A stretch of DNA of 64,000 nucleotides from JAIMBK01 sp040755975 (GTDB lineage Bacteria; Bacillota; Desulfotomaculia; Desulfotomaculales; Nap2-2B): NCBI GenBank assembly GCA_040755975.1, contig JBFLZY010000003.1, positions 27,378-91,377 on the forward strand, in the 5' to 3' direction. The notes below the pieces were generated by a model. That model did no database searches. It saw nothing but the letters and a program-made list of their open reading frames with translations, and was not told the DNA's origin. Position numbers and translations under genes: made by a program. This document shows positions 23,970 to 31,826 of the stretch, one piece after another; position 1 is the stretch's first letter, and each line of letters begins with the position of its first letter.

Positions 23970-25463
23970 TTGCAGGTCTATCCAGTAGAAGCAGAAATAA
24001 AATGGGAGCCGGTCCCTGGCAAGCTTAATCCAGCAGGGCAGGATGATTTTTTAGATATTTTAATGTCCTTGATCTGCGAATGTTTTAAGCAAGTTGATTC
24101 GGTACAAAATTTACCGGGGCTTTCCACCGGCAGTCAACTTCCGGAAGAAAGAAAAGGCCGGGCAATTCCTGAAAACCTGTCGAAAGATTGTGTTCGGCGG
24201 GCAGGAGTGATTCTGGGGTTGCCGGATCGAAAGTTTTTTCTCGTCTGGGAAGAAGCAGATTTCGCGAAAACTTCTCCAGCATTGGTGAGCAATCTGCCGG
24301 AGAATGATGTTTGCCGGTTGGCCGAAGTAATTCCGGCTTTGCCGGACCAAAGGTTGTCTGCTGCTCAAAAAGAGGCAGATTCAATAGCATCAACAGCAGT
24401 TATTTCAGTACCGGTAAATGATGCAAATGAAGCAGGTGCAGCCGTAGAATGTGGTAATAATAATGTTCTGGCAGAGGGGCAGCAAAAGCTTGTTCCCGGG
24501 ACGAGTACGGCGTCGCCTGATCATGAATCGTCCGTTATTTTTGGAAGCACAGGTAAAACGGCGGGGGCACCCGGGAACCAAAAGAGTGATGATTTATTTT
24601 TGAATCTTGCCGCTACCGGGTTTGTTCGCGTTATGCGGCAGCCTGCCCGGGAAAGTATTTTGGTAAAGGTCATTGAAGATTTGCCTGTCCCGGGTGATGA
24701 GTTGCCGAATCAGTTCAGGCCGGTGAAAAGTGAATCAGCGGACATACAGGATTTTTTGCACCAGGGTAGCGTTCTGCCGTCAAAAACTACTTTCCAAAGC
24801 ACAACGCAGTCAATAACGAACGGGGCAATTGTCCAAAAGGACGGTATCTCTTTTTTAGCGGAAGAGGTCGGGAATTTAAGTGCTCGTCCAGGTAGTGAGT
24901 TGGCTGACAAGGATAAGGTTACTCAGACGTTGCAGGTTGAATTTAATCGCGACCCTGTTTCCCCGGATGGGAACCTGGTTACGCTAAAGCCCGGGGGCGG
25001 CGTTGTTCATTCGTTGCCGCCAAACGCAACGTTAATTGCGGCTCAGGTGGTCTCGGCCATCCGTCAAGTTGTTGCCGGGCGTGCGCAAACTATGCTCAGG
25101 GTAAAACTGGAGCCGGAGCAGTTGGGTGAAGTGACGATCCTTTTAACTTATAGCAAAGGCAAGCTCAACGCCAGCTTTTACACAACAACTCATTTGGCGA
25201 AAGAAGCAGTGGAGGCTTCTTTTCCCCATTTGCGCGAGATCCTGGCCGGCCACAATATTCGCCTGGAAAATGCGACGGCCCAAATTAACTCCGGCCATGA
25301 GCACGCCGGAACAGAAAGTTATTCCCCGGACGGGTATTCCCGGGAAAACTTTTTCACCGGACGTTTTCCGGCGGGCGAAACCCATCTTTCCCAGGAGGCC
25401 GCTGTTATCCCGGATGGCAAGATTGCAAACATTGCGCAGGGTGGCTTAAACAAACTCATTTAA
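23970..25463 (+). CDS. fliK: Flagellar hook-length control protein FliK
   Basis: Secreted ruler that sets hook length and triggers the FlhB specificity switch. 497 residues, TTG start behind AAGGGGGTGATTAG. The N-terminal 350 residues are poorly conserved; about 65-170 contain two diverged copies of a roughly 37-residue unit (PEN...LGLPDRKFFL and PEN...PALPDQRLSA). The C-terminal Flg_hook domain (about 360-440) has LRVKLEPEQLGEVTILL and LREILAGHNIRLENATAQI. Note that its expected partner FlhB has an altered cleavage motif. Confidence 0.88.
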   Translation: MQVYPVEAEIKWEPVPGKLNPAGQDDFLDILMSLICECFKQVDSVQNLPGLSTGSQLPEERKGRAIPENLSKDCVRRAGVILGLPDRKFFLVWEEADFAKTSPALVSNLPENDVCRLAEVIPALPDQRLSAAQKEADSIASTAVISVPVNDANEAGAAVECGNNNVLAEGQQKLVPGTSTASPDHESSVIFGSTGKTAGAPGNQKSDDLFLNLAATGFVRVMRQPARESILVKVIEDLPVPGDELPNQFRPVKSESADIQDFLHQGSVLPSKTTFQSTTQSITNGAIVQKDGISFLAEEVGNLSARPGSELADKDKVTQTLQVEFNRDPVSPDGNLVTLKPGGGVVHSLPPNATLIAAQVVSAIRQVVAGRAQTMLRVKLEPEQLGEVTILLTYSKGKLNASFYTTTHLAKEAVEASFPHLREILAGHNIRLENATAQINSGHEHAGTESYSPDGYSRENFFTGRFPAGETHLSQEAAVIPDGKIANIAQGGLNKLI

Positions 25464-25487
25464 ACAAGACTTGTAAGGAGGGATTTT

Positions 25488-25892
25488 ATGGAGGTAGGTT
25501 ATGCTGCCGGAGTAAATAATTATCCGGGTCAGGCAGCTGTTCCGGCAAGCCCCGGCACACTCAGTAAAGATGCGTTTTTGCAACTGCTGGTTGCCCAGCT
25601 CAAGTACCAGGATCCGATCAATCCTCAAGGCAGCGAAGATTTTGTTAACCAGCTGGTGCAGCTGAGTACCGTCGAGCAATTGTATAACCTTTCCCAGGGA
25701 ATGAATCGTCTATTGGAACTTTCGCAACTTAGCGAAGCTGTCTCGCTGGTAGGCCGGGTGGCTACCGTTAAAGGAAATGATGAAAGCCTTTTATCCGGGG
25801 TGGTGGAAAAAGTAGGTTTAGCCGAGGGAAAGATTTATCTTTATATTGAAGGCAAAGCTTTTGAATTGAGCCAGCTGACCGAGGTGCGGTAG
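25488..25892 (+). CDS. flgD: Flagellar hook assembly protein FlgD
   Basis: Hook cap required for hook polymerisation. 134 residues, the short Firmicute form with the conserved N-terminal domain (LSKDAFLQLLVAQLKYQDP and FVNQLVQLSTVEQLYNL) and a reduced C-terminal part. ATG behind AAGGAGGGATTTT. Located between fliK and flgE, its usual place. Confidence 0.93.
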   Translation: MEVGYAAGVNNYPGQAAVPASPGTLSKDAFLQLLVAQLKYQDPINPQGSEDFVNQLVQLSTVEQLYNLSQGMNRLLELSQLSEAVSLVGRVATVKGNDESLLSGVVEKVGLAEGKIYLYIEGKAFELSQLTEVR

Positions 25893-25946
25893 GAAACGAG
25901 AACATGAGTTGATTTAAAGAAGTTCATGAATTAAGGAGGAGAAAAA

Positions 25947-26774
25947 ATGATCAGATCACTTTATTCCGGAGTTTCCGGCTTGCGCAACCATCAGATCAGG
26001 ATGGATGTTATTGGCAACAATATTGCAAATGTGAATACCACCGGCTTTAAAGGCAGCAGGGCAAATTTTCAGGATGTTTTGAGTCAGACTATCCGCCCGG
26101 CAGGCGGTCCGGGCACAAACTATGGTTCGACCAATCCCTCCCAGGTAGGACTGGGCATGTCTCTTGCCGGTATCTCCACTAACATGGGACAGGGAGCTTT
26201 GCAGAATACGGGGCGTACGTTAGATGTGGCTATCCAGGGCAATGGATTCTTTGTTGTTCAGAAACCAGATGGCAATCGTTACGCCACTCGTGAGGGGATC
26301 TTTTTTGTTGATAGTCAAGGTTATTTGGTAAATTCTAATGGTTATTTTATATGCGATTCTTCCGGAACCAGCATCCAGGTAACCACCGACCCCAACACAC
26401 TTGAAACCATAGCTATTTCAGATACTGGAGAAATCAAGGTTAATGGAAGCACAATAGCTCAAAGAATTGGGCTCGCCTTTTTCCCTAACCCGGAAGGCCT
26501 TGAAAAGATAGGCCAGAATTTATATAGGGCTACCGATGCGTCAGGTGGTAACAGTTCAGGTAGTATTGACACGAGCAATATTAGTGCACCCGGCACAACC
26601 GGCACGGGAATAGCCAATACACGCCTTGCTTCCGGCTATCTGGAAATGTCCAACGTGGACTTAAGTGAAGAGTTCACCAGCATGATCGTTACCCAGCGCG
26701 GGTACCAGGCCAACGCCCGGGTGATCACCGTGTCCGATACGCTCTTGCAGGAACTGGTGGATTTGAAACGTTAA
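25947..26774 (+). CDS. flgE: Flagellar hook protein FlgE (short FlgE/F/G-type)
   Basis: 275 residues. N-terminal rod/hook signature GVSGLRNHQIRMDVIGNNIA and NVNTTGFKGSRANFQDVL; central NTGRTLDVAIQGNGFFVVQ; C-terminal GYLEMSNVDLSEEFTSMIV and QRGYQANARVITVSDTLL. Position after flgD says hook protein, but the length is close to FlgG and shorter than most FlgE, so the central domain is minimal. Ribosome site AAGGAGGAG. Two further FlgF/G-type genes lie at 37.3-39.0 kb. Confidence 0.88.
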   Translation: MIRSLYSGVSGLRNHQIRMDVIGNNIANVNTTGFKGSRANFQDVLSQTIRPAGGPGTNYGSTNPSQVGLGMSLAGISTNMGQGALQNTGRTLDVAIQGNGFFVVQKPDGNRYATREGIFFVDSQGYLVNSNGYFICDSSGTSIQVTTDPNTLETIAISDTGEIKVNGSTIAQRIGLAFFPNPEGLEKIGQNLYRATDASGGNSSGSIDTSNISAPGTTGTGIANTRLASGYLEMSNVDLSEEFTSMIVTQRGYQANARVITVSDTLLQELVDLKR

Positions 26775-26880
26775 AGGGAAACCTGATTTGAGTTGTTGAG
26801 TGGCTCCCTTTTTGTGCTTTAATCCTGACGCCCTGCCCATTTATTACTGACCGTGGGCGTCTGAAATGGTTGGGTGAAAA

Positions 26881-27369
26881 ATGCCTGTAAGGAAGGAAAG
26901 ACAAAAAAATAATCAAGACAAGTCCCAAAAAACCAGGGGCCCAATGCACCTGCTGGTGTTTTTGCTCCTGGCGGTTGTCCTGGGGGGCGGGCTGGCTTAC
27001 GGCGCCCTGCGCTATTTTCATTTCCTTCCTCCGGCGACTGAAGCCGCCGCACCCCGCCCGGAGCCGACGGAAAAGCTGGACCTCGGGGACAAGGTGGTTA
27101 ACCTGGCCAACGGCGAATCCGGGCGTTACTTGCGAGTGCGGGTTGTTCTGGAGTACCCCGCGCAAAAGAAGTTGGTTGAAGAGATCAAAGACAAGCAACC
27201 GATGATCACCGAAAAAGTGCTCAACGTTTTTCGGAGCAAAAGAGCAGAAGAGATTTTGCCGGTAAAATACCAGGAAGCAATTAAGGAAGAGATTTTAAGG
27301 GTCATCAACGGGGAGCTGCAGCACGGGAAGTTGATCCAGGTTTATTTTACCGATTTCCTTGTGCAGTAG
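26881..27369 (+). CDS. fliL: Flagellar basal body-associated protein FliL
   Basis: Single-pass membrane protein that supports the stator around the motor. 162 residues: basic N-terminus, one membrane segment (about 22-44, LLVFLLLAVVLGGGLAYGAL), a Pro/Glu linker, then the SPFH-like periplasmic domain with VNLANGESGRYLRVRVVLEY and the ending VYFTDFLVQ. The 106-bp spacer before it contains GACGCCC...GGGCGTC (26829-26863), a possible hairpin. No flbD, motA or motB gene between flgE and fliL, unlike many relatives. Confidence 0.92.
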   Translation: MPVRKERQKNNQDKSQKTRGPMHLLVFLLLAVVLGGGLAYGALRYFHFLPPATEAAAPRPEPTEKLDLGDKVVNLANGESGRYLRVRVVLEYPAQKKLVEEIKDKQPMITEKVLNVFRSKRAEEILPVKYQEAIKEEILRVINGELQHGKLIQVYFTDFLVQ

Positions 27370-27420
27370 GTTGCTGTCGATATACGGAAAGTAAATGCAG
27401 AACGAAAGGTGTCATAAAGG

Positions 27421-27777
27421 ATGACGGAAGAAGAGATCCGCGAATTTTTAAGCAGCCTGGAAGTTAAAAAAACGGAAGTAAAAAAGGTGCAGTTTCCCGA
27501 GCTTGTTTCCCCGCCGGGGTTGGCGCGCCTGCGGATCGCGTTTGAATACCTGGGCGAAATACCGGTCCTGGTGGAGGCGCAACTCGGTCAGGCCATGCTG
27601 AAGATCAAAGACATTATTGCTCTGCAAGAGGGTTCGGTCATCGAACTTGATAAAGCGGCGGGAGAATCGGCAGATGTGCTGGTCAACCATCAACCTTTCG
27701 CCCGGGGCGAAATAATTGTAATCGGCAACAGCTTTGGCATCCGCATCGACAGTATTTACGAGGCACAGAAGGTATAG
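27421..27777 (+). CDS. fliN: Flagellar motor switch protein FliN-type (single SpoA domain)
   Basis: 118 residues: a short N-terminal helix (EEEIREFLSSLEV) and one SpoA/FliN domain (about 45-115) with VLVEAQLGQAMLKIKDIIAL and ARGEIIVIGNSFGIRI. C-ring component that binds FliH. A second, longer FliN homologue (fliY) occurs at 42.3 kb, so this may be a duplicate with an export-related role; such pairs are seen in several Clostridia. Confidence 0.88.
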   Translation: MTEEEIREFLSSLEVKKTEVKKVQFPELVSPPGLARLRIAFEYLGEIPVLVEAQLGQAMLKIKDIIALQEGSVIELDKAAGESADVLVNHQPFARGEIIVIGNSFGIRIDSIYEAQKV

Positions 27778-27787
27778 GTGGCCTCCC

Positions 27788-28174
27788 ATGGATCAGGAAA
27801 TGTTTTGGGCAATTGTTCGCCTGGTGATTTTCCTGCCGGTGGTAACCGCCCTCGCCTATTTCACCGTTAAGTACGGGCTGGCCAGGCGGCGGTGGTTGTT
27901 TGGAACGCGCCGGTACATGCGGGTGATGGAGCAGTTGCCCTTCGGGCCGCGGGCGGGAATCAGCCTGGTGCAGGTAGGACGGGAGTATTTCCTGATCGGT
28001 TTTCACGACGGCAAGATCACCTTGCTCAAGGAATTTGACCAATTGCCGGAGGAGCTGCCGGCAGCGCTCTGGCCGGGGGAAGATCTTTGGGAAAAGTTGG
28101 GCCGAACAGGCGGTCCCGGGCTGCTTCAGAAATTGTTCAAGGAAAAAAGAAGCCATTTCAGACAAAAAAAGTGA
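27788..28174 (+). CDS. fliO: Flagellar biosynthesis protein FliO/FliZ
   Basis: Small membrane protein needed for stable assembly of FliP. 128 residues: one N-terminal membrane segment (AIVRLVIFLPVVTALAYF), then a cytoplasmic FliO domain (RYMRVMEQLPFGPRAGISLV, VGREYFLIGFHDGKITLL) and a basic tail. Start ATG 27788 lies just after the fliN stop; the end overlaps the fliP start (GTGA). Low sequence conservation is normal for FliO, but position before fliP makes it firm. Confidence 0.85.
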   Translation: MDQEMFWAIVRLVIFLPVVTALAYFTVKYGLARRRWLFGTRRYMRVMEQLPFGPRAGISLVQVGREYFLIGFHDGKITLLKEFDQLPEELPAALWPGEDLWEKLGRTGGPGLLQKLFKEKRSHFRQKK

Positions 28175-28977
28175 AGAGGCCCAAAGAGGAAGTGCAAAAC
28201 AAACTTTTCTTCCGGAAGTACCCGAAACAGAAAGAAATCCTGGCCCTGCTCGGCTTGGTCCTCGCCGCTTTATTTCTTTGGCCGCCCGGGGCGGGGGCGC
28301 AGCCGTTGCCGGGCATTGACTTGCGCATCACCCCTACGGACAACCCGGCGCAGGTGGTCGATACCGTCAAACTTTTGGTGCTGCTCACCATTCTTTCCCT
28401 GGCGCCGGCGTTTCTGGTGATGGTCACCAGCTTTACCCGGATTATCGTGGTTTTGTCTATTTTACGCAGCGCCCTGGGAATCCAGCAAACGCCGCCCAAT
28501 CAGGTGTTAATCGGCCTGGCCCTGTTTTTAACCTTTTTTATCATGGCGCCGGTTTTCCGGCAGATCAACGAGCAGGCTCTGCAGCCTTATCTAAACAATC
28601 AGCTGACCCAGGAACAGGCATGGGAAGCGGGTTCCCGGCCCCTTCGCGATTTTATGCTGCGGCAAACCAGGGAAAAGGACCTGGCCCTTTTCGTTGAACT
28701 GTCCGGCGCGCCCAGGCCACGCAACCCGGACGACGTGCCTTTCACGACGGTGGTGCCGGCTTACGTGATCAGTGAACTCAAAACTGCTTTTCAAATGGGT
28801 TTTTTGTTATACGTACCGTTTTTGATTATCGATATGGTGGTGGCCAGCGCTTTGATGTCGATGGGGATGTTTATGCTGCCCCCGGTAATGATCTCCCTGC
28901 CTTTTAAAATTTTGCTTTTTGTGATGGTCGACGGCTGGTACCTGGTTGTAAAGTCTCTTATGGAGAGTTTCCGTTAA
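28171..28977 (+). CDS. fliP: Flagellar biosynthesis protein FliP
   Basis: Core of the type III export gate. 268 residues with a signal-type N-terminus ending PPGAGAQ, then the FliP fold: LLTILSLAPAFLVMVTSFTR, SALGIQQTPPNQVLIGLAL, and the C-terminal YVISELKTAFQMGFLLYVPF and MGMFMLPPVMISLPFK. I use the GTG at 28171 overlapping the fliO stop; a GTG at 28192 with AGAGGAA is an alternative. The first codons (KRPKEEVQNK) follow the sequence of the AAAGGC-type repeat. Confidence 0.95.
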   Translation: MKRPKEEVQNKLFFRKYPKQKEILALLGLVLAALFLWPPGAGAQPLPGIDLRITPTDNPAQVVDTVKLLVLLTILSLAPAFLVMVTSFTRIIVVLSILRSALGIQQTPPNQVLIGLALFLTFFIMAPVFRQINEQALQPYLNNQLTQEQAWEAGSRPLRDFMLRQTREKDLALFVELSGAPRPRNPDDVPFTTVVPAYVISELKTAFQMGFLLYVPFLIIDMVVASALMSMGMFMLPPVMISLPFKILLFVMVDGWYLVVKSLMESFR

Positions 28978-29004
28978 AGTGCGCCAAAGGGGGAGGGGAG
29001 CAAA

Positions 29005-29274
29005 ATTTCCGATACCTTGATTATCCAAATTGCCCGGGAGGCAATCTGGCACGTGCTCCTGCTTGCCCTGCCCGTATTGGGCGTTTCCCTGCTGGTGGGC
29101 CTGGTCATCAGCGTGTTGCAGGCCACCACCCAGGTTCAAGAGCAATCGCTGACCTTTGTACCGAAGATTGTTGCTGTTTTCGTCACTCTGGCGGTGCTGG
29201 CGCCCTGGCTGATGAAAGTCATGCTGAACTTTACCACCCGGCTCTACGCCAGGCTGCCGGCAATAATGCAATAA
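29005..29274 (+). CDS. fliQ: Flagellar biosynthesis protein FliQ, apparent ATT start
   Basis: Export-gate subunit with two membrane helices (about 15-40 and 55-75). 89 residues if translation begins at ATT 29005 (MSDTLIIQIAREAIW), six bases after GGGAGGGGAG. The first standard start in frame is TTG 29017, 16 bases from the site, which would lose the conserved SDTLI. Family signatures: VLGVSLLVGLVISVLQATTQ and QEQSLTFVPKIVAV. Lies between fliP and fliR as usual. Confidence 0.92.
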   Translation: MSDTLIIQIAREAIWHVLLLALPVLGVSLLVGLVISVLQATTQVQEQSLTFVPKIVAVFVTLAVLAPWLMKVMLNFTTRLYARLPAIMQ

Positions 29275-29297
29275 CGCAGGATCGGGAGAGCGGCGTT

Positions 29298-30065
29298 TTG
29301 CTGAACTTCGAACAGATTGCGGGTTTTCTGCTCGTCTTTACGCGGATAAGCACATTTTTAGCGGCCGGACCGCTGTTCTGGCTGCCCAACCTGCCCCGGC
29401 CGGCGAAGGCAGGGTTTGCTTTCGTTCTTGCTGTTTTGCTTTTTCCGGTGGTGAAGATTCCGGCGCCGGCTTTTCCGGGGGGGCTGTGGGGTTACGGCCT
29501 GGCTATCGCGCAGGAAGCCTGCGTGGGCCTGCTCCTCGGCTTTATCTGCAGCCTGGTTATGCACAGCCTGACTATTGCCGGGCAGTTGATGGATATCCAG
29601 ATGGGGTTTTTCATGTCCTATATCTTTGATCCCACCACCGGTACGCAGGCGACAATTGCGTCCAGGTTTCTCTTTTTGCTCGGGATGGTGCTCTTTTTCA
29701 TCCTGGACGGTCATCACGTGCTGCTGGCCGGGCTGGCCAGAAGCTACGCCCTGGTGCCGGTGCTGGGCGCCGCTTTCAAAGGCGCTGCTGCGCTTGCGGT
29801 GATTCGCGTTTTTGCCCAAATGATCGCTCTGGCGGTGCAGATTGCCGCCCCGGTAATCGCGGTGGTGTTAATCATCGACATCTGCCTGGGCATCCTGGGA
29901 CGCACGTCGCCGGAAATGAATATTTTTATGCTTGGCTTTCCTGTGAAAGTAGGAATTGGGATTTTTATTTTAAGTGTGCTGGTTCCCTTGTTAGGGGTAG
30001 TTTTTCGTTCCCTGGTGAAGATGATGGAACGTGATTTACTGCTCATTATGAAGGGGCTCGCTTGA
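29298..30065 (+). CDS. fliR: Flagellar biosynthesis protein FliR
   Basis: Export-gate membrane protein. 255 residues, about six hydrophobic segments. Signature stretches: RISTFLAAGPLFWLPNLPR, GLLLGFICSLVMHSLTIAGQ, DIQMGFFMSYIFDPTTG, and GRTSPEMNIFMLGFPVKVG near the end. TTG start behind CGGGAGAG. flhB begins 4 bp after the stop. Confidence 0.95.
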   Translation: MLNFEQIAGFLLVFTRISTFLAAGPLFWLPNLPRPAKAGFAFVLAVLLFPVVKIPAPAFPGGLWGYGLAIAQEACVGLLLGFICSLVMHSLTIAGQLMDIQMGFFMSYIFDPTTGTQATIASRFLFLLGMVLFFILDGHHVLLAGLARSYALVPVLGAAFKGAAALAVIRVFAQMIALAVQIAAPVIAVVLIIDICLGILGRTSPEMNIFMLGFPVKVGIGIFILSVLVPLLGVVFRSLVKMMERDLLLIMKGLA

Positions 30066-30069
30066 ACCG

Positions 30070-31143
30070 ATGGGTTACCATGACTCCGCGCAACAAAAAA
30101 CAGAAGCGCCAACCCCCCGGCGCTTGCAAGAGGCCCGGCGCAAGGGGCAGGTGGCGAAAAGCCGCGATTTTTCGGCGGCGGTTGTGCTGATGGCGGCGGT
30201 GCTTTTAAGTTACCTGCTGCTGAACACTGCATTGGCAGACTGGGAGCGCCAGCTGAACTGGTATTTCGGGAATTGCTTAAGTTTTGCTTTAAGTGAGCGC
30301 GGTTTGATCGGGGTTTTTTTTGAGTCCCTGTGGTTTGTTATCTGGATGTTTTTGCCTTTCATTCTGATCCTGGTGGGCGCGGCCCTGGCTGTGCACCTGC
30401 TGCAGACGGGTTTTATCTTTGCCCCCGACATTATTAGTCCGTCAATCGAAAGGCTCAATCCAATCAATGGGCTGCGCCGCATTTTCAGCCTGCGCAGCTT
30501 GGCCGAACTGGTGAAAAGCGCTTTGAAAGTGGTGATTGTGGCCGCGGTAAGCTTTTATGTCGTCAGGGCCCACCTGCCGGTCCTGTTGCTGGTTTTCAGC
30601 CGGGCTCCTGGGGCGGCCTTCGCTACGGTGGCAAAGTCGCTTTTGGATGTTGCGGCGGCAGCCGGCGGCGCTTACCTGGTTCTTTCCCTGGGGGATCTCC
30701 TTTACCAGCGCTGGGAGCATATCCGGGGCCTGCGGATGACCAGGCAAGAGGTTAAAGAAGAACTGAAACATACGGAAGGCGATCCCCTGGTGAAATCCTG
30801 GCAGCGCCGCCGCCAGCGGCAAATCGCCATGAACCTGATCCGCGCCGAAGTGCCGCGGGCGACGGTGGTGGTGACCAACCCCGTCCGCCTGGCCGTCGCT
30901 CTCCGTTACGAAGAAAAAGAAATGGAAGCTCCTGTAGTCACCGCCAAAGGAGCGGGCGACCTGGCTCAACAGATCAGGAAAATTGCCGCGGAAAACAACG
31001 TTCCGGTGACAGCCAATCCTGAGGTGGCCCGCATCCTTTACTACCAGGTGGAAATCGGGCAACAGATCCCGGTGGAGCTGTACCAGGCCGTGGCGGAGAT
31101 CCTGGCCTTTGTTTACAGGTTGAAGGGTAGAAAAGTTATTTGA
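30070..31143 (+). CDS. flhB: Flagellar biosynthesis protein FlhB with NPVR in place of NPTH
   Basis: Export-gate component that changes substrate class from hook to filament proteins. 357 residues, four membrane segments in the first 210 residues and a cytoplasmic FlhB-C domain. N-terminal EAPTPRRLQEARRKGQVAKS is typical. In all well-studied FlhB proteins the C-domain cleaves itself at Asn-Pro of NPTH; here residues 270-273 read NPVR (VVTNPVRLAVALRY), so the Asn-Pro bond remains but the following Thr-His are lost. The remainder, including PVTANPEVARILYYQVEIGQ, is intact. The operon gap after this gene is filled with repeats. Confidence 0.94.
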   Translation: MGYHDSAQQKTEAPTPRRLQEARRKGQVAKSRDFSAAVVLMAAVLLSYLLLNTALADWERQLNWYFGNCLSFALSERGLIGVFFESLWFVIWMFLPFILILVGAALAVHLLQTGFIFAPDIISPSIERLNPINGLRRIFSLRSLAELVKSALKVVIVAAVSFYVVRAHLPVLLLVFSRAPGAAFATVAKSLLDVAAAAGGAYLVLSLGDLLYQRWEHIRGLRMTRQEVKEELKHTEGDPLVKSWQRRRQRQIAMNLIRAEVPRATVVVTNPVRLAVALRYEEKEMEAPVVTAKGAGDLAQQIRKIAAENNVPVTANPEVARILYYQVEIGQQIPVELYQAVAEILAFVYRLKGRKVI

Positions 31144-31826
31144 ACTCAAACACCCGATTAGGCTCCGATGTTGCTTTTTGCAGCACCAATGGAGTATGAA
31201 AATAGGCGGCCCGCCGTTCGATTTGCCAGGAGCGACCCGGCACTCAGCCTAGACTAACTCGTGTTTATATTCAGTGGTGTCCAATCTAAAACAGGCATGG
31301 AAATATTGAGTAACATTTCGGAAAAGCTGAGTGCCGGGCTAAAGGCGCCGGTAACGAGACATCCGGCACTCACTGGCTGTCAGGTTGCTTCGTTATCGGC
31401 CGGTGCCGTTTGAGACAGTAGAACAATAAGCATACTGAGTGCCGGTGAGTGCCGGACAGGTGAGGCAAGCGAACCGGCAGAGCGAAACGCGCAGATCAAC
31501 TGGCGCAAAGAGGCCAACCGGAAACGCCGAATCAAACTTTCGGTAGAACAATAATGGATCGCGCGCATTTTGCAGCGCTGCCTGGTTCGCTCCGAACCAA
31601 GCCCCGGCACTCAGCATCTGGCACTTTTAGTCTCATTGTTTCAATGAGCTTTACCCAGTAGCGGATTATAAAACAAAGCTTGCGTCTAAGCTGAGTGCCG
31701 GGTCGGCCCGAAGCATCGGAGCGACGGCAAACGAACGGCGGGCGGAAGCCCAATAATCAGAGTAGAGCGAGCCGGACTAATTCCAGCCCGATTACGGATA
31801 GCTTTTGAAGGAGGCACTTGCTGACA
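31144..31826. repeat. Palindromic repeat cluster separating flhB from flhA
   Basis: About 680 bp without a convincing gene. The word CTGAGTGCCGG and its complement CCGGCACTCAG occur seven times: complement at 31237, 31362 and 31604; direct at 31327, 31434, 31446 and 31691. They form three successive inverted units of about 90-105 bp (31235-31338, 31361-31450, 31602-31703), each closed by CCGGCACTCA ... TGAGTGCCGG. The outermost copies extend into a longer imperfect inverted repeat (GCCCGCCGTTCGATTTGCC near 31209 and its complement near 31735). AGCGAACC (31468) pairs with GGTTCGCT (31583). A good ribosome site for flhA, GAAGGAGG, ends the region. Confidence 0.7.

Noticed and set aside
31235..31703. 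CRISPR array at the repeated CCGGCACTCAG words
   Set aside because: The repeats alternate in orientation, are only about 11 bases, and spacing is irregular; no cas genes nearby.
31380..31753. Open frames on the minus strand within the flhB-flhA spacer
   Set aside because: They lack ribosome sites, run through the palindromic units, and resemble no protein; the repeat structure explains the open frame.
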